In this document: in pieces, positions 1 to 11,713 of the stretch
Layout: each line of letters opens with the position of its first letter
How positions within the stretch are numbered: the stretch's first letter is position 1
Source of the DNA: Zelopaecilomyces penicillatus
Lineage: Eukaryota > Ascomycota > Sordariomycetes > Hypocreales > Pseudodiploosporaceae
Length of the DNA: 64,000 nucleotides
NCBI GenBank assembly: GCA_005765155.1
Contig: VCCP01000005.1
Span: forward strand, 1,488,001-1,552,000
Reading direction: 5' to 3'
Notes under the pieces: generated by a model
The model's database searches: none
Seen by the model: the letters and a program-made list of their open reading frames with translations, nothing else
Told to the model about the DNA's origin: nothing
Program-made: the position numbers and the translations under genes

Positions 1-1009
1 CTTCCTTGCCCTCCTGAGTCCTGTGTTTCCTCCACCCACTCACAATTCATAAACGCAATGAGGTATTAGCTGCGAATGGAGATGCGACCGGGACGCACAC
101 TCTGGGAGCACTAACCAAGGCCAGAGCTAATCCTGGACCGTGGGCCGTCAGCCATATCCACTCACCAACACCCTTGACAGCTTTGACAGGTCCCAGGATG
201 GTGTCCAATCTGCCGCTGAGAGACCCATGCAGATTTCGAACACACGCCTAATAACCCTATTGCCTGGCCGAAATACTAGGCATTTACGGGTGGGTGGTCG
301 ATCTGTCAGTTGTAGGCTCCATGACTCCTGGCTGGGTCGTTGTCGACCCCTACACGGACTGGAGAAGCCGACTCCACCTACATGGTAAATTATTCCTGCT
401 TGCCTGATATGCCCTGCAAGAAACTCCAGCTATTGGGTATGAATATGCCAGGTGTCTGTTTGGAAGCAGCCCGACTTTTTGCTGGGCGAGAATGGGGGGG
501 AGGGAACTTGTGACAAGACGGGCAACTAGCTCAGTGAGGGAGCCGACACGAACAAGTCTACTGGTGTGTTCTTTGTATGCATCTCCTGTCATGGGCTATT
601 GCATGCATTCCCACAGGTTGACATCGCCATCTCGCCTCGCAATGGCCCACCATCCGGATCCGAGGCGAGCTTGTCTCAGCTCCGCTGAAACTCAGCCAAC
701 GATGTGCGATTCTGACCAACATCCCAGCGTCGCGGTAGGCCTGGCCTTGCCCTTGCCCCCTCGTGTCTGTCTTGGTCTAAATGTGCCACCCCCCCTGCGG
801 CGGCGGTTTTCTGCGAGGCGTTTGTCATTTGAGGAGGTGAACAAGGGTGCCTAGTGGCGGCTTGAGGACGTGACGGGAAGTGGTAATAGCCAGAAGCAGC
901 CTTTGGGGGTTACGGCTTCTTTATATTCCCATGCCCACGCATATTTCTTGTCTCGCATGAAGATATCGAGATCAAAAGTTTACTCAACCATCATCTGCCA
1001 GTTTCCGAC
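1..1009. other. Intergenic, upstream of F-box gene
   Basis: No convincing gene is visible. The short open frames here have no recognisable domain and no supporting splice structure. A TATA-like stretch (ctttatattc) lies about 90 bases before the F-box start, so the right end is presumably promoter and 5' leader. Confidence 0.5.
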
Positions 1010-1876
1010 ATGATTGTTCTCCCCAGGCTCTCTATGGTGGCGCCCCAGCCGAGAATCCCCAGCTTCTCCAACTTTGACATGGAGGCCCCAACATCAAGAA
1101 GAACACCATCATCATCATCCTCCTCCTCCTCGTCTTCCTCGATGCCACGTCGTCTGCCACAGCCACCACCACCACCATCACCATCATCCTCTTCGGTCCC
1201 ATCTCATAAACGGCAGGCTCAACCTCAAACCCAGCCGCAGAACCAAACCCAGATCCAACCACAAACCCATTCTCGGGCTCAACTGCAAAGCCGTCGTCAG
1301 CCCGCCATGCCTTCAAGGATAGAACGGTTACCTCACGAGCTTCAAAGAATAATATTCTCCAACCTGGACTATCAGTCTCTCATACATCTATCAACTCTGA
1401 ACAGCTACTTCCATCAGACGATAGATCCTCAGAGGATGGCAGATCCTTTAGACAAGGCTCAGTTTGTCATGCGTGCGGCCAAAGACTTTCCTCAACACCG
1501 ACCCAGCGAAAAGGGCCACGATTACAAGCCAGGGAACTTTGAATGCTATATCTGCTTCCGAGTGCGTGCCCCCGATCACTTCGATATGCTTCAACCGCAA
1601 TCAGCCTACATCGACATGCACGGACACATTGTGCGGGACAGAGAGCCAAACCCACGCACAGACAGACTGATCATGCTACGGAGATTCTGCGTGTCATGTG
1701 GAGTCAACGAGGGCCTACACGCACCATTTGACTGCCTGACAACGAGGACAGGGCGAGATTTATGGGTATGCAAGTGTCGGCGCATCTGGTCCAAACCCGG
1801 TTGCCTTCGATGCCCGGACTGTCGAGGAGACTGTCCATTAAGACCGAGGCGGAAACTAGTAATGGACAGAGCATAG
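1010..1876 (+). CDS. F-box protein with Cys-rich C-terminus
   Basis: A single-exon frame of 288 residues. Residues 1-100 are low complexity: Ser runs, a Pro run and a Gln-rich stretch, encoded by trinucleotide repeats. An F-box-like segment begins near residue 105 (LPHELQRIIFSNL), followed by a helical region. The C-terminal part holds paired cysteines (CYIC, CVSC, CKC, CLRCPDCRGDC), suggesting a metal-binding ribbon. F-box proteins normally recruit substrates to SCF ubiquitin ligases; the substrate here is unknown. The start is the first ATG of the frame, but in-frame ATGs downstream (near residues 9, 24 and 100) are possible. It resembles a common filamentous-fungal F-box family with a cysteine-rich tail; assignment rests on motif reading only. 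Confidence 0.8.
   Translation: MIVLPRLSMVAPQPRIPSFSNFDMEAPTSRRTPSSSSSSSSSSSMPRRLPQPPPPPSPSSSSVPSHKRQAQPQTQPQNQTQIQPQTHSRAQLQSRRQPAMPSRIERLPHELQRIIFSNLDYQSLIHLSTLNSYFHQTIDPQRMADPLDKAQFVMRAAKDFPQHRPSEKGHDYKPGNFECYICFRVRAPDHFDMLQPQSAYIDMHGHIVRDREPNPRTDRLIMLRRFCVSCGVNEGLHAPFDCLTTRTGRDLWVCKCRRIWSKPGCLRCPDCRGDCPLRPRRKLVMDRA
1104..1195 (+). repeat. Trinucleotide repeats coding Ser and Pro runs
   Basis: Runs of atc/tcc/tcg and of acc triplets lie inside the F-box gene and encode an uninterrupted Ser tract and a Pro tract. Such repeats commonly vary in length between strains. Confidence 0.8.
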
Positions 1877-3695
1877 GAGCGTCTTGTTTATTTATTTATT
1901 TCCTTCAAGTTTTACTCACGGCGCTAGAGACGGAGAGACGGCGTTAGGACATTGCGAGGACACATGAATTTTTTTTTTTAATTTTTTTTGGGGGGTTTTG
2001 CATTTATATACACGACCAACAAATTATAATCAGAATGTGCATGGCGAAGATGAAGGGGAGAGGAGTCATTCACATTAGAAGATGGGATGAGCAGGCTCAT
2101 GTGTAAGCAGCATGCTACTCTTTGGCTATTATTAGACGGCGGAGCAACTCTACAGGATCGGCCAGCCATATTTTGCAGATTTTACATCATTCAGGCGCCA
2201 GAAGGGGAAAATGAAAAAAGGGAACACGAAGGTAGTTAGACCGGTCCGTTGCTGCCATCGCGAACAGACAGGTAGATTTAGCAGATGACGACTACCAAAA
2301 GAAACTATCAACCTATTACAAATACTCTAAAGCTTTCATCACTGTTCTTGTCCCCGTTTTTCTTCAAGGCAAAATCTCCTCCTCGGCAGAGAAATGTCGC
2401 TGTGGACCTCGCTCGCTCGCTTTCGACGCACCTGTTCAATATTGTTTGAAATGAGATTCAAGCACATGCAACGAATCAGCACGGTGGTAAAGCGAAAAAG
2501 ATGCAAACACAAACGGGCGGTGTGAGACGGTGATGCTGTGTAACACCGCGCAGCCACATTTCTTATTTTTTTGTTTCTTGTTTTTGGGCAGCGAACCGAC
2601 ACCTTTCAAGTTGGTTTCACTGGAGGTGGTGACTTGTCTCCGAGATGAGGAACTGAGTTAACTTGAAAACGGATAAAGATGAGGAGAGGACGATGTGAAC
2701 TGAACTTTGATGTGTTAGTTACATGCTTTCCCCCCCTTTTTTTTAAATCATAATTGATAAGATACATTTATTAGAAGAAAAAAGGTGTTTTTAGGTATAG
2801 ATATTGTTAATTCTTTTCAATTTCATTTTATTTCATAACCAACGTATTATGGGAATGGTTGCATCTTGCGGTTTGTCTCTCGGGAGGTGTAGTTTAGTTT
2901 TCATGATTGCGCGTTTTCCCCTCCAAGCAGGTAAAATCTTTCCAGGAGAAGGGGTTTTTATCAATTCAAATCCGCAAAACCATTATAATCACTACTAGCC
3001 ACAGTGAAAATACCAACTGGCAACTGGTCAATCTTTACCAAGTGCTTTTGCTTGTTCCCTAGGAGCGCTGCTCTGCGCACACACCAGTAGTTTTCAGCAA
3101 TATCTAGCAATATCTAGTCTTTGTTTTGCTAGTCTGGTGAGTGAGCCAAAAAAAAAAGACTAGAGTTTTTTTAAGCGACAGGTTGTTTGTCTGTGCTTTG
3201 TATACTTTTTGCGTCTGATGTTCTCGCCCAAGCTTTTATAAGGGCTTGAGATTTTTGTGTGTTTAGAATATTACAGTTTGGTACACGGGAACTTTGCACG
3301 GACTTGTTTTTGTAGTATTCTTTGTTCACTCAAAAGCATCATCTAGACTCTTCCTTTTCTCTTTACACGCTTGGTTCTACTTCTTCTTTTTGGTTTCACC
3401 TCTTCTTCTCTTGACCCTCCACCTTCACCTCTCTTCTTGTTCCTCCTTCTCCTCATCTTCCTTTTCACTAACAACTGGAACTCTTGCACACTAGTGCATA
3501 TCAAAATCAAAGAAGATTCATGCAATGGCGCTTTAACATTGCGAACCTCGTCTCTCATTCGTAAATACTTGGCGCTTGCACATCTAGCTTTTCGTCTCGC
3601 GAAGTGTGAACACACCCCTCAGCAAACTTCCCTCTTTCACTCAGCTTGAAATAAACCCTGCTTTACATTCTTCGCTCTTTCACTACTTTATTACT
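1877..3695. other. Intergenic, F-box 3' side to SET gene promoter
   Basis: About 1.8 kb without a supportable gene. It contains T-rich runs just after the F-box gene (about 1969-1990), further T runs near 2740, and a strongly pyrimidine-rich tract at about 3343-3475 of the kind often seen in fungal core promoters. The latter probably belongs to the promoter or leader of the SET-domain gene. Confidence 0.5.
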
Positions 3696-5268
3696 ATGGC
3701 ATCGAAATATGAAGATTGGGGCACTGAGCCCCTGACTTCCTGTCGTACTATCGATGCGCTGCTTCACCCTTTCTCTTATGCTGCAGATAGGCTAGACGCA
3801 GGCAAGATCTCAGAACTCAATAAGCGCTGGGTAAGATGTCACAGCCTCACAACCACTTCCTCCTTTTGCAACTTGTCACACTTTTATCGTGTTCATTCAT
3901 TCACTTCAGGGTTGCTGCCGCCAACCAAGCAAACATTTATTTGCCTTGATCTTTTCACACCCTAGCAGGTGTAGTAGTCGGCATGTAGCCGTAAACGGAA
4001 ACCTTGTCTTGGCGAATATTATCCCTGTTTCTTCTTTCATTTCCTTCCATCTTCATCTCTGCTCTGCTTATACCGATTTAGGTCGTTTGTAACAAGCACA
4101 TCGCTCATTCCAAGACTTTGAGACAACGCCCCGCGCCGTTGAATATTGCGACTGGCCCCGACAATCAAGATGTTGCCAGTACTCCAAATCTTTCCTCCAG
4201 TCCAGCCGATTCTGCCATTCACCTATGCGATGAGATGCAGCAGCTCAAGAGCTCGCTCGGTTCTACTACGCCAAGTTGCGACACACAGACGGAATTCCCA
4301 GCCGAGATTGAAGACACTGACACCGACACGAGGTTGGTCTCGTTTTCGTCTCCCCTTTCTTTGCTTTCAACCCTCTTCTTTCTCTCCATTTAACCAACTT
4401 CATTCTCATTCGTCCATGTACTTACTGACACTTATTAGTGTCAACGACAGTCCCTCTACATCCCAGTCCAAAAACCAATCAGAGATACCCACACTCCCAG
4501 AGCTAGATCTGAAAACCTGCACAGAGCCTTTCTACCAAAACCCATCCATCTCCGTTGCCGAGTCCAAAGTAGCCGGCTGGGGCGCCTTCGCAGCGACAGA
4601 CCTCAAGTTCGGCGACATCATTCTCAGGGAGAAGCCCCTGTTCCTATCCGATGTCCTGGAGATACACGAGGCCTATGACAAGCTGGAGCAGTGGGCCAAA
4701 GACGTGACACTCAGCCTTCATGCACACATTCGGGATCCGGATATGTCGCTTGAGCAGGCCGTGTGGCACACTAACTGGTATGTGTTATAACCATCTTCAG
4801 TTAAAAGGGGGCTTGTTCAGCGTGTATGCTACCAATAAAGAGCAATGTCGGATTTGTTTCATCGCTCAATTACCCTCTGCTGCTCGGTCCTTTCCACTTA
4901 TTAACCACCCACACACCTCTTCTTCTTGACTCTCGTCGCACCCGGCTAACAATCAAGGGGGTGCAAACCCTCAATCAAGTTTCCGCACCGCCGGCTACAA
5001 CCAAGCCGGCCTTTTCCCAATATCTGCTCGCTTCAACCATGCATGCCACCCTGCCAATAACGTCGACTATGCTTTTGACAGCTCCCTCGGTTGCCTGACT
5101 CTGACTGTCCGGGTCGACAACATTTCTGCAGGCGAGGAGCTTCGCATATGTTACGGTGGCACCCGTGAAGAGCTCAGACGAGCTTACGGCTTCTGGTGCG
5201 ATTGTGGTGAGTGCGATTACGTCTGCTATCACTACACGGGTGAAGGGGATCACAGGATACAGTGGTGA
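3696..5268 (+). CDS. SET-domain protein (predicted lysine methyltransferase)
   Basis: Model by eye: exons 3696-3830, 4082-4332, 4439-4777 and 4980-5268, giving 337 residues, with GT-AG introns and matching phases. The N-terminal 130 residues are unremarkable and partly disordered. The SET region starts near residue 150 (SKVAGWGAFAATDLKFGD). It includes the catalytic RFNHACHP (NHxC) motif near residue 259, the ELRICYGG motif, and a post-SET FWCDCGEC cluster that would bind zinc. The family transfers methyl groups from S-adenosylmethionine to lysines; the substrate cannot be told. No MYND finger is visible. Introns 1 and 3 (251 and 202 nt) are long for this window, and the last one, joining AACTG to TTTCCG, is the least certain junction. 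Confidence 0.8.
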
Positions 5269-5688
5269 GGCTTGGAACCGATGGTAATTAGAGGGTCCTC
5301 GCTCGATCTCTCATCTAAGAGTAACAGTAAAGGGAAATTATGGACCTATGCGAATTATGCTATTTCACGGAGTTGGGGTTTGGAAAATAGAACCCGCAGT
5401 AGAAGGGGTCTGGGGAAGGCATCTTGGAATTATAGAATATTATTCTTTTGGAATTTTGCAGGATGACGATTATGCAGAGCACATGACGAATCGGGAGCAG
5501 ACAGAAGCAATCTAATTCAGTTTAATACTCATTCTGTGTTAAACTGAGTACTGAAACCATATCCAATGCTTACTGTAGGTTTTGTTAGTATCCGTAGCTG
5601 GCTAATCCTTGTCTCCGCTTGCACAACACCCCCAGGTAAGAAGTTTAGGTTCCCCGGTTTTATTATACTTTTAATTGAAATACACAGA
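5269..5688. other. Convergent intergenic region
   Basis: This AT-richer stretch lies between the 3' ends of the SET-domain gene and the DUF3176 gene. No gene or clear structure was seen; it presumably holds both 3' untranslated regions. Confidence 0.5.
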
Positions 5689-7656
5689 CTACACGATCTC
5701 CGAGTCCTGTTCTTGCTTGTCATCTATCCCAGAATCATGCGTCTGCTCAAAGGTCCAGTATCCTTGATCGTCCTTTGCCAGTGCTATTTTCGACTTGCCC
5801 AGGTCATCTAAGCCGTTCGGAACATTCATCTTGTCAGGCCCTAGGGCAAGAATTCTTGTGTCAATCCGACTGAACAACATTGGCAAAGAGTCACTCTTCC
5901 ACACGGCGACATCATCGCGCGCTGCTGCAAGAATGGTGCTGATAAGATAGTATAGACTGATGAGGAGAAAGGCTGGAGGATAGATCATCCAGTACCATTG
6001 GACGTGAATGTAGTCTGCCATTCTGCTGGCGGTGCCTTCATAGCTTATCAGGGGCCTTTCTCTGCTAGCACCGTGTTCTCGCAATTCATTTGTCAAACTC
6101 AAACTCAGTCTCTCTATCCAAGAATCTAGGTCAGTCGTTGCCTGCCACATGGCTTCAATCCAGTCTGAGGAGAAGTTGACAACATCGGCGGCGAACTCAA
6201 ACGATCCATATGTAACCGAATCCATGAAATGGCGGAGCGTTTTGAGAGATCGCGCTGATATGCTATATCGTGACTCAGGCTGGATGCCCATGATATCTGG
6301 AACGTTGAAAAATGCATATTCATCAGAATGAGCGCCCGTGGCTGCCTCGAACCGACTCTCATTCCAGATGCTGACGGTATTCTGGCTCACCCTGCCATCG
6401 GTAATCGAAATGTTGAATCCCTTCATGCATACCCACAAAGAGCACTCGGCGGCTGTGCTGCGTGTGCCAGAGAACCTCTTGGAGACAGTCATAATCTCAA
6501 ATACTGACAGGTATGCGCGATATTTGGCATTGTCGTGCCGAGTAGTGTCTGAGATTGGGCTAACTTTGAATATGTCCGTTTCCACAGTTTGAGGAACAGT
6601 TACGTTTGTGTAGGGGGAGACAGTGAAGGTACATGATTGTGTTTGATCGGAACAATGAGTCTTGACATGAGCCTCTGCGCATTTCCCGCATACAGCGAGC
6701 GTAGGGATGATTGGCCAGGTGCAGTTGGCAGTGTGGCAATGTGGTTCCAAATCACGGACTCTAGAAGACAGTATTCCACTGTAGACGGCTGCTTTGGTTG
6801 AGAGTGCGGGCGAATAATCTACATGCAATATTAGTCAATGGGGGGTAATTTTACAATTTGCAGGGTGACTATGATAATACCATTTTTGAAGCCTCTTTGA
6901 ACAACATTGTCCCAGTAGTCACTGTGATAAGGAGCAGGAGCAGGTCGAGAAGTTTGGTTGAGATCGACCATGGGTTTCTGCTCGTAGACGAACATCTGTT
7001 GCGAGAACGTCTCAAAACCATGTGTGACAACTATGATGAGCGCGCCGAGACAAGCGAGGTGACTATGGTGATAGTTAGTTAGTATCTGTTCGCGTAGCTT
7101 CCTATGATGACATCCAACGCTGCAAGACTTACCGTCCTTTGAGGCGCCAAAGCAGAACCAGACTTCCCTACAGGCCGCGTGATGCTTCATCAAACAGTTT
7201 AAAGTCCTCCAGCCTGGCCTCGGTTTTTGCACGGAGCTGGTGTGTTTTGGAAACCCATATCCAGGCGCACTGACACAGACAAGACTCGACAATGCCGCCC
7301 AGAGCGACGCGGACGACGGTCATGACGGCGATGATGACCATGTCCAGCTCGAACTTCGGGGAAAGTTTGCCGTCGTAGTGGATAAGAAGAGCTATGAGAG
7401 CGACAATGCAGATGATGCAGATGGCGGCCCACCTATACTCATCAGACCACCACTTGAAGGAGGAGATGTAGGACCATTTCTTCCAGCGCTTGGCGGCCCT
7501 AGCCATGGCCTCCGTGTCATCTTCAAGCTCGTGCTCTTGCTCATCGGCGGCGCCATCATGGGCAGACTGAAAGGACGGTTGTAGGATAATATCCTGACTC
7601 TCGACGGCATGGCGTCTGCGATGGCGGATCGTCTGCGGTTGGTTGGAGGATATCAT
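5689..7656 (-). CDS. DUF3176-type membrane protein, in-frame TAG
   Basis: Model: exons 7656-7133, 7062-6881 and 6818-5689 with good GT-AG junctions, 611 codons before the stop. It has an N-terminal cytosolic part, WKKWSYISSFKWW, two or three membrane segments (near AAICIICIVALIALLI and LACLGALIIVVTHGF), a large Cys-containing extracellular loop with N-glycosylation sites, and a final membrane segment (IYPPAFLLISLYYL). This is the usual layout of the fungal DUF3176 family, whose function is unknown. Codon 163 (7170-7168) is TAG, between ASRGL and GSLVLLWRLKG. From family knowledge I expect Trp there (RGPWGSL-like). No other lesion is visible: the frame stays open and splice sites are intact. 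It is either a recent nonsense allele or pseudogene, an edited stop, or a sequence error. Confidence 0.75.
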
Positions 7657-9342
7657 ACTGAAAGACTTTGAGGACTAGGTAGGATGAGATGAGTAGCAAT
7701 TGTTTTCACCGAGGCTTCCATCAAGGAAAGTAGTAGGTAAAGAGGAGTCTGAATATCAACAGTATGCTCTTTCCATGATATTATGTTACGGCACCTTGAA
7801 GGCGCACCTACGTTCCTTCCTCCAGTTGATGAGTTGGCGACTTCGCCGATGTATGTGTGTCAACATGAAGGAATCCTCCTTCACTTGCATCTACAGACGA
7901 CAGACTACGTCATGTCCAGTGCATCCCCTCGGGTAGCGTTGTCAAGACTCGTATGTGCACTTCTACTGGTATATAAATCTATCCGTTTTCGCAGTTCGGA
8001 TCATGTCTTACAAGTTTGGTAAGTTCTCATATCGGGACGCACTGTCAGTAAGCATCATTGCTCAGGAAAACACAGACTGCACCGGGCGAATAACCATGAG
8101 TGCTCTGCATTTCATTCGGAGCTGAACGACACGGCAGGTATCAAGTACGACATGGGTCTACAATGCCTCGCTGGCGGTTGCTAGCAAAGCATACTCTGAG
8201 GTGGTATCTCCAGATTGACGTTGTCTCAAACTTTGTCTGTCAGAGGTGGGGTCATGAGGTTATTTCGCCAAGATGGGCGAATTACTTTGCGGCTGTTACT
8301 CGGCCTGCCTGCCATCTTGATTGTCATTTGTGATTGATTACCAAACACAGAGGCAGCACTGCAGCTACAGCAGACTTGCGACACCATGACGGCCCAGTCA
8401 GGGCCATTGTTGATTACTTTTTGAGCACCACAACACACAAAAACTCCAGTCTCTACACCGCACAATCGCCAGATGACTTTCCAGCAGCCGGGAATTAGGG
8501 ATGCTCCCTGCATGGCGCATACGGTCATGGGTTGCAGCGCGAAGGGTCTTGACAGGCCCAACAAGGCAACCTGCCGCAGGGCTCAACGCGTGGTGGCTGC
8601 ATGTCGCTGCAGGCGCTGCAGCATTGCAACCACCAGCACTTTGATAGTGTAGTGCTGTACAGATAGGGATGATACAGTGGCTATAGAATAGCCTGTATCT
8701 CCTATCTATACAGCACGTAAGCACCACCAACCAACGGTAACCTCTTCTGCCATGTCCTCCACGTCCCGTGAGCCCTTGCTGGAGGGCATCCATGAACAAC
8801 CACCACCACCTCCAACATGCTATCGGATCCCGCGGGATTGACTACGAGGTGCCTAGGTTGTGCTGGCTTGTGCTGGCCTCTCCGCCATCCGCCAGTGCCC
8901 GGACCTCGCTTCCTACGACAGAAGCAGCAATAGACTACGCCGATGAACCGGCCGGAGGCTTTAGGAGGTGCTCACAGACGCTCACCGACGCCCACAGAAA
9001 CCCCACAGACCCCGACAAATGGAGGAGCACAGAGCGAAGATGCAGTAATATTTTCCTAGATGCTACTCCGTAAACGGCTCGCGGATGGAAGAGCCGACAG
9101 GGGGCTAGCGGGAGCTTTAGCCTCTAGCCTCTAGCCTATCTCCCAAGTGCGGTGTAATCGTGTAAGTGAGTGAGCATGGCCGACTCCTGTATTCGACTCG
9201 CGTTTTTTAACCTTTTAAAACCGATAAGATACATGTAATCCTCGCATCTCTCCTCTGCCACACTTCACCTCCCCTCGGTCCCTTACCTTTCTTTCTTTCT
9301 TTTTTGTGTGTTTCGAATGGAAGCTGCCAGACGTCGGCCAAT
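7657..9342. other. Divergent intergenic region, 1.7 kb
   Basis: This region separates the divergent DUF3176 and ureohydrolase genes and presumably carries both promoters. Short open frames exist but none shows a domain. A small tagcctc repeat occurs near 9118-9138, and a cttt-repeat pyrimidine tract ends just before the ureohydrolase start at about 9280-9303. Confidence 0.5.
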
Positions 9343-11069
9343 ATGCATCCTCAACACCAACTCCTCTCAGCTCTGGTGACGGCAGTGCTGCTGCACACCC
9401 AGGCCTGTCTCGGCTCGCCTTCTGAGCAGCACAACTTGGCCGCACCGCAGCGCAGTGGCGGCGACGGAATGCGGTTCTGGGTCAACGATGACAGCAGCCA
9501 GGACGTGATCGACCTGTCTAGATACGAATTCTCTGGGCTGGGCACGTACGCTCAGGTTCCTTACGAGAACTGCTTCGAGGCCGACGACTCGCTCGAGCGA
9601 CGATTCGATATTGGCGTTTTGGGAGCCCCGCATGATACCGTTCGTCTTGACCTCCATCTGCCCACTAAATGCTGAGATGCGAGCAATCTCTTTCAGACCA
9701 GTGTCCACTGACGTCTTGTGTTTTCGTAGACTGTTACATACCGCCCTGGTGCTCGATATGGACCCAAGGCTATCCGGGCAGCCAGCCAGCGGAAGGTGTA
9801 TGGATACAGCATCTTTACAGGTAAGATGGAACCAACAAAAGTCGAGGTCGAATGGAACTTTCCATTGCATTGAAAGGGGTCCCTATTTGCCGCTTAATCT
9901 TTTTTTAAACTTTCAACAAAAATCTCAAAAAATTCACATTCTAACACGAGTCAGGACGCGATCCCGTCCATGACTGGGCCAGAATCGTCGACTGTGGCGA
10001 CGCCCCAATGACATGGTTGGACAATCGAGCCGCCATCAGGACCCTCGACCAGGCTCACGTCGCGGTTTCGTCAAGGCTGGCTGCACATCCAGAATATGCC
10101 AAGGTGCCTCGGATTCTTGCTCTCGGCGGTGATCATACCACGACACTGTCTGCTCTACGCTCCACCTATAAGCGATGGGGTCCGGTATCTGTTGTGCATT
10201 TTGACAGCCATATTGGTGAGACTTATTTGACATCGTATTCCAAGTCAAAGACAAAAGGTTCAATTGCTGACCATGGCTATAGACACGTGGGATCCCATGG
10301 TTCTAGGTATGTGCCATTCCGGGCTCAAGATCATGGAGTGTGCTGTATACTAACCCTACATCTTAAATTAGGCGGCGGTATTTCGGATTATGCGTATGCA
10401 AATGCCCAGCCAATTATACTTGCTCCACGAAACAGTGCTGACCTTTTTGTCTAGCGGTTTGAACCACGGCACCTTTTTACACATCGCCCATGAAGAGGTC
10501 AGCATCACCGCCAAGTTTCTACCTTCTCTCACATCCCGTTTAACCATTTTTCACAGAATCTGATCCTCAACTCGTCGATCCATGCTGGTATTCGCTCCCC
10601 GTTGACGCGGCGCAAAGCGGACATGAAAAACGACAGGCGTTGTGGGTTCAAGACTATTACCTCTCGCCAAATCGACACCAACGGCACTCAATCCATTATT
10701 GATCAAATCCGCGAGCGAGTTGGCGATAGCAGAGTCTACATCACTGTTGACATTGATGTTCTAGATCCAGCATTTGCCCCTGGTATGTGACTCCTCTTAC
10801 ACACCATCGTTTCGGCTAAAAACGTCCCTCTTGACTAACACTGGCCGATAGCAACTGGAACCCCTGAGCCCGGTGGCTGGTCCACTCGAGAGCTCTTGAC
10901 CATTATTGATGGCTTAGAAGGCTTGCAAGTTGTCGGTGCCGATGTCGTCGAGGTTGCTCCAGTCTATGACAATGTTGGCGAAACCACAGCACTGGCTGCT
11001 GTTGATGTAGCACACTCTCTTTTGGACCTCATGATTGCAACTCCCATCAAGGCGACTTCGGATGATTAA
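9343..11069 (+). CDS. Secreted agmatinase-type ureohydrolase
   Basis: Eight exons by eye: 9343-9639, 9730-9820, 9955-10215, 10283-10306, 10372-10393, 10455-10497, 10557-10782 and 10852-11069, 393 residues. Two exons are only 24 and 22 nt but are required for frame and conserved motifs. A signal peptide is apparent (LLSALVTAVLLHTQACLGS). The binuclear manganese ligands of the arginase/agmatinase family are present: GGDHTT (about residue 186), HFDSHIDTWDP (about 210) and VDIDVLDPAFAP (about 309), plus SIHAGIRS. These enzymes hydrolyse guanidino compounds to urea; agmatine is the likeliest substrate type, but specificity cannot be read by eye. The signal peptide points to the secretory route rather than cytosol or mitochondrion. 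Confidence 0.88.
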
Positions 11070-11713
11070 GGCTTGTACTTACTTATTGCGGCTGAAGAAA
11101 ATTTGTTTGGGTTTATAGAAGGAGGCGTGGACATGTTTGTGAGAAGTTTCCCCATGAGTGAATGATTGGTAGAGATGGCGAAGACGGGAATCAAGGCGTA
11201 TGGGAATTAGGGCATAGGAGTAACAATACCCAACAGTCACAGGTTAGATAGACAATTGGAGCATCAAGTCATAGGTTTTACCAAGTTGCCGTGATGCTTC
11301 TATTATACTCTACCCAGGCTGGCTAAAACTGTCATCCACCTCCAAATCTTGTCTGCCAACTATATATGTAGGAGAGACAGTAGAAGTAGCCATGTTTCTC
11401 AAAGCTATCATTAGAGTAGTCACTGCATTCTTGTAATCAGTTTGATGATGAAAAGTGACACTGCTAATTGACAGACAATGTTGTCGAGGTCAAAGATACC
11501 AAAGGATATCACACACACCAGCTCGCGAGCACAGAATTAAAGAGTCATTTGAAGTACAATATGCTTCTTTCTTCAAGGCCACACTTATGAGGCCACTGTA
11601 TCAAGTCCCTTTCGCTTTTTCTAAAAAAACCAAAACCCTCCCCATGTAAACGCCATATCCATGTTTGAAAAAAAAAAACACATCCCCTCCATCTCCGATT
11701 CTCTTTCCCTAAA
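11070..11713. other. Convergent intergenic region
   Basis: 3' flanks of the ureohydrolase gene and of PRP17. No gene was seen. A short A-run lies near 11667-11678. Confidence 0.5.

Noticed and set aside
492..854. 120-codon plus-strand open frame near the left edge
   Set aside because: Composition is not protein-like and no motif was seen.
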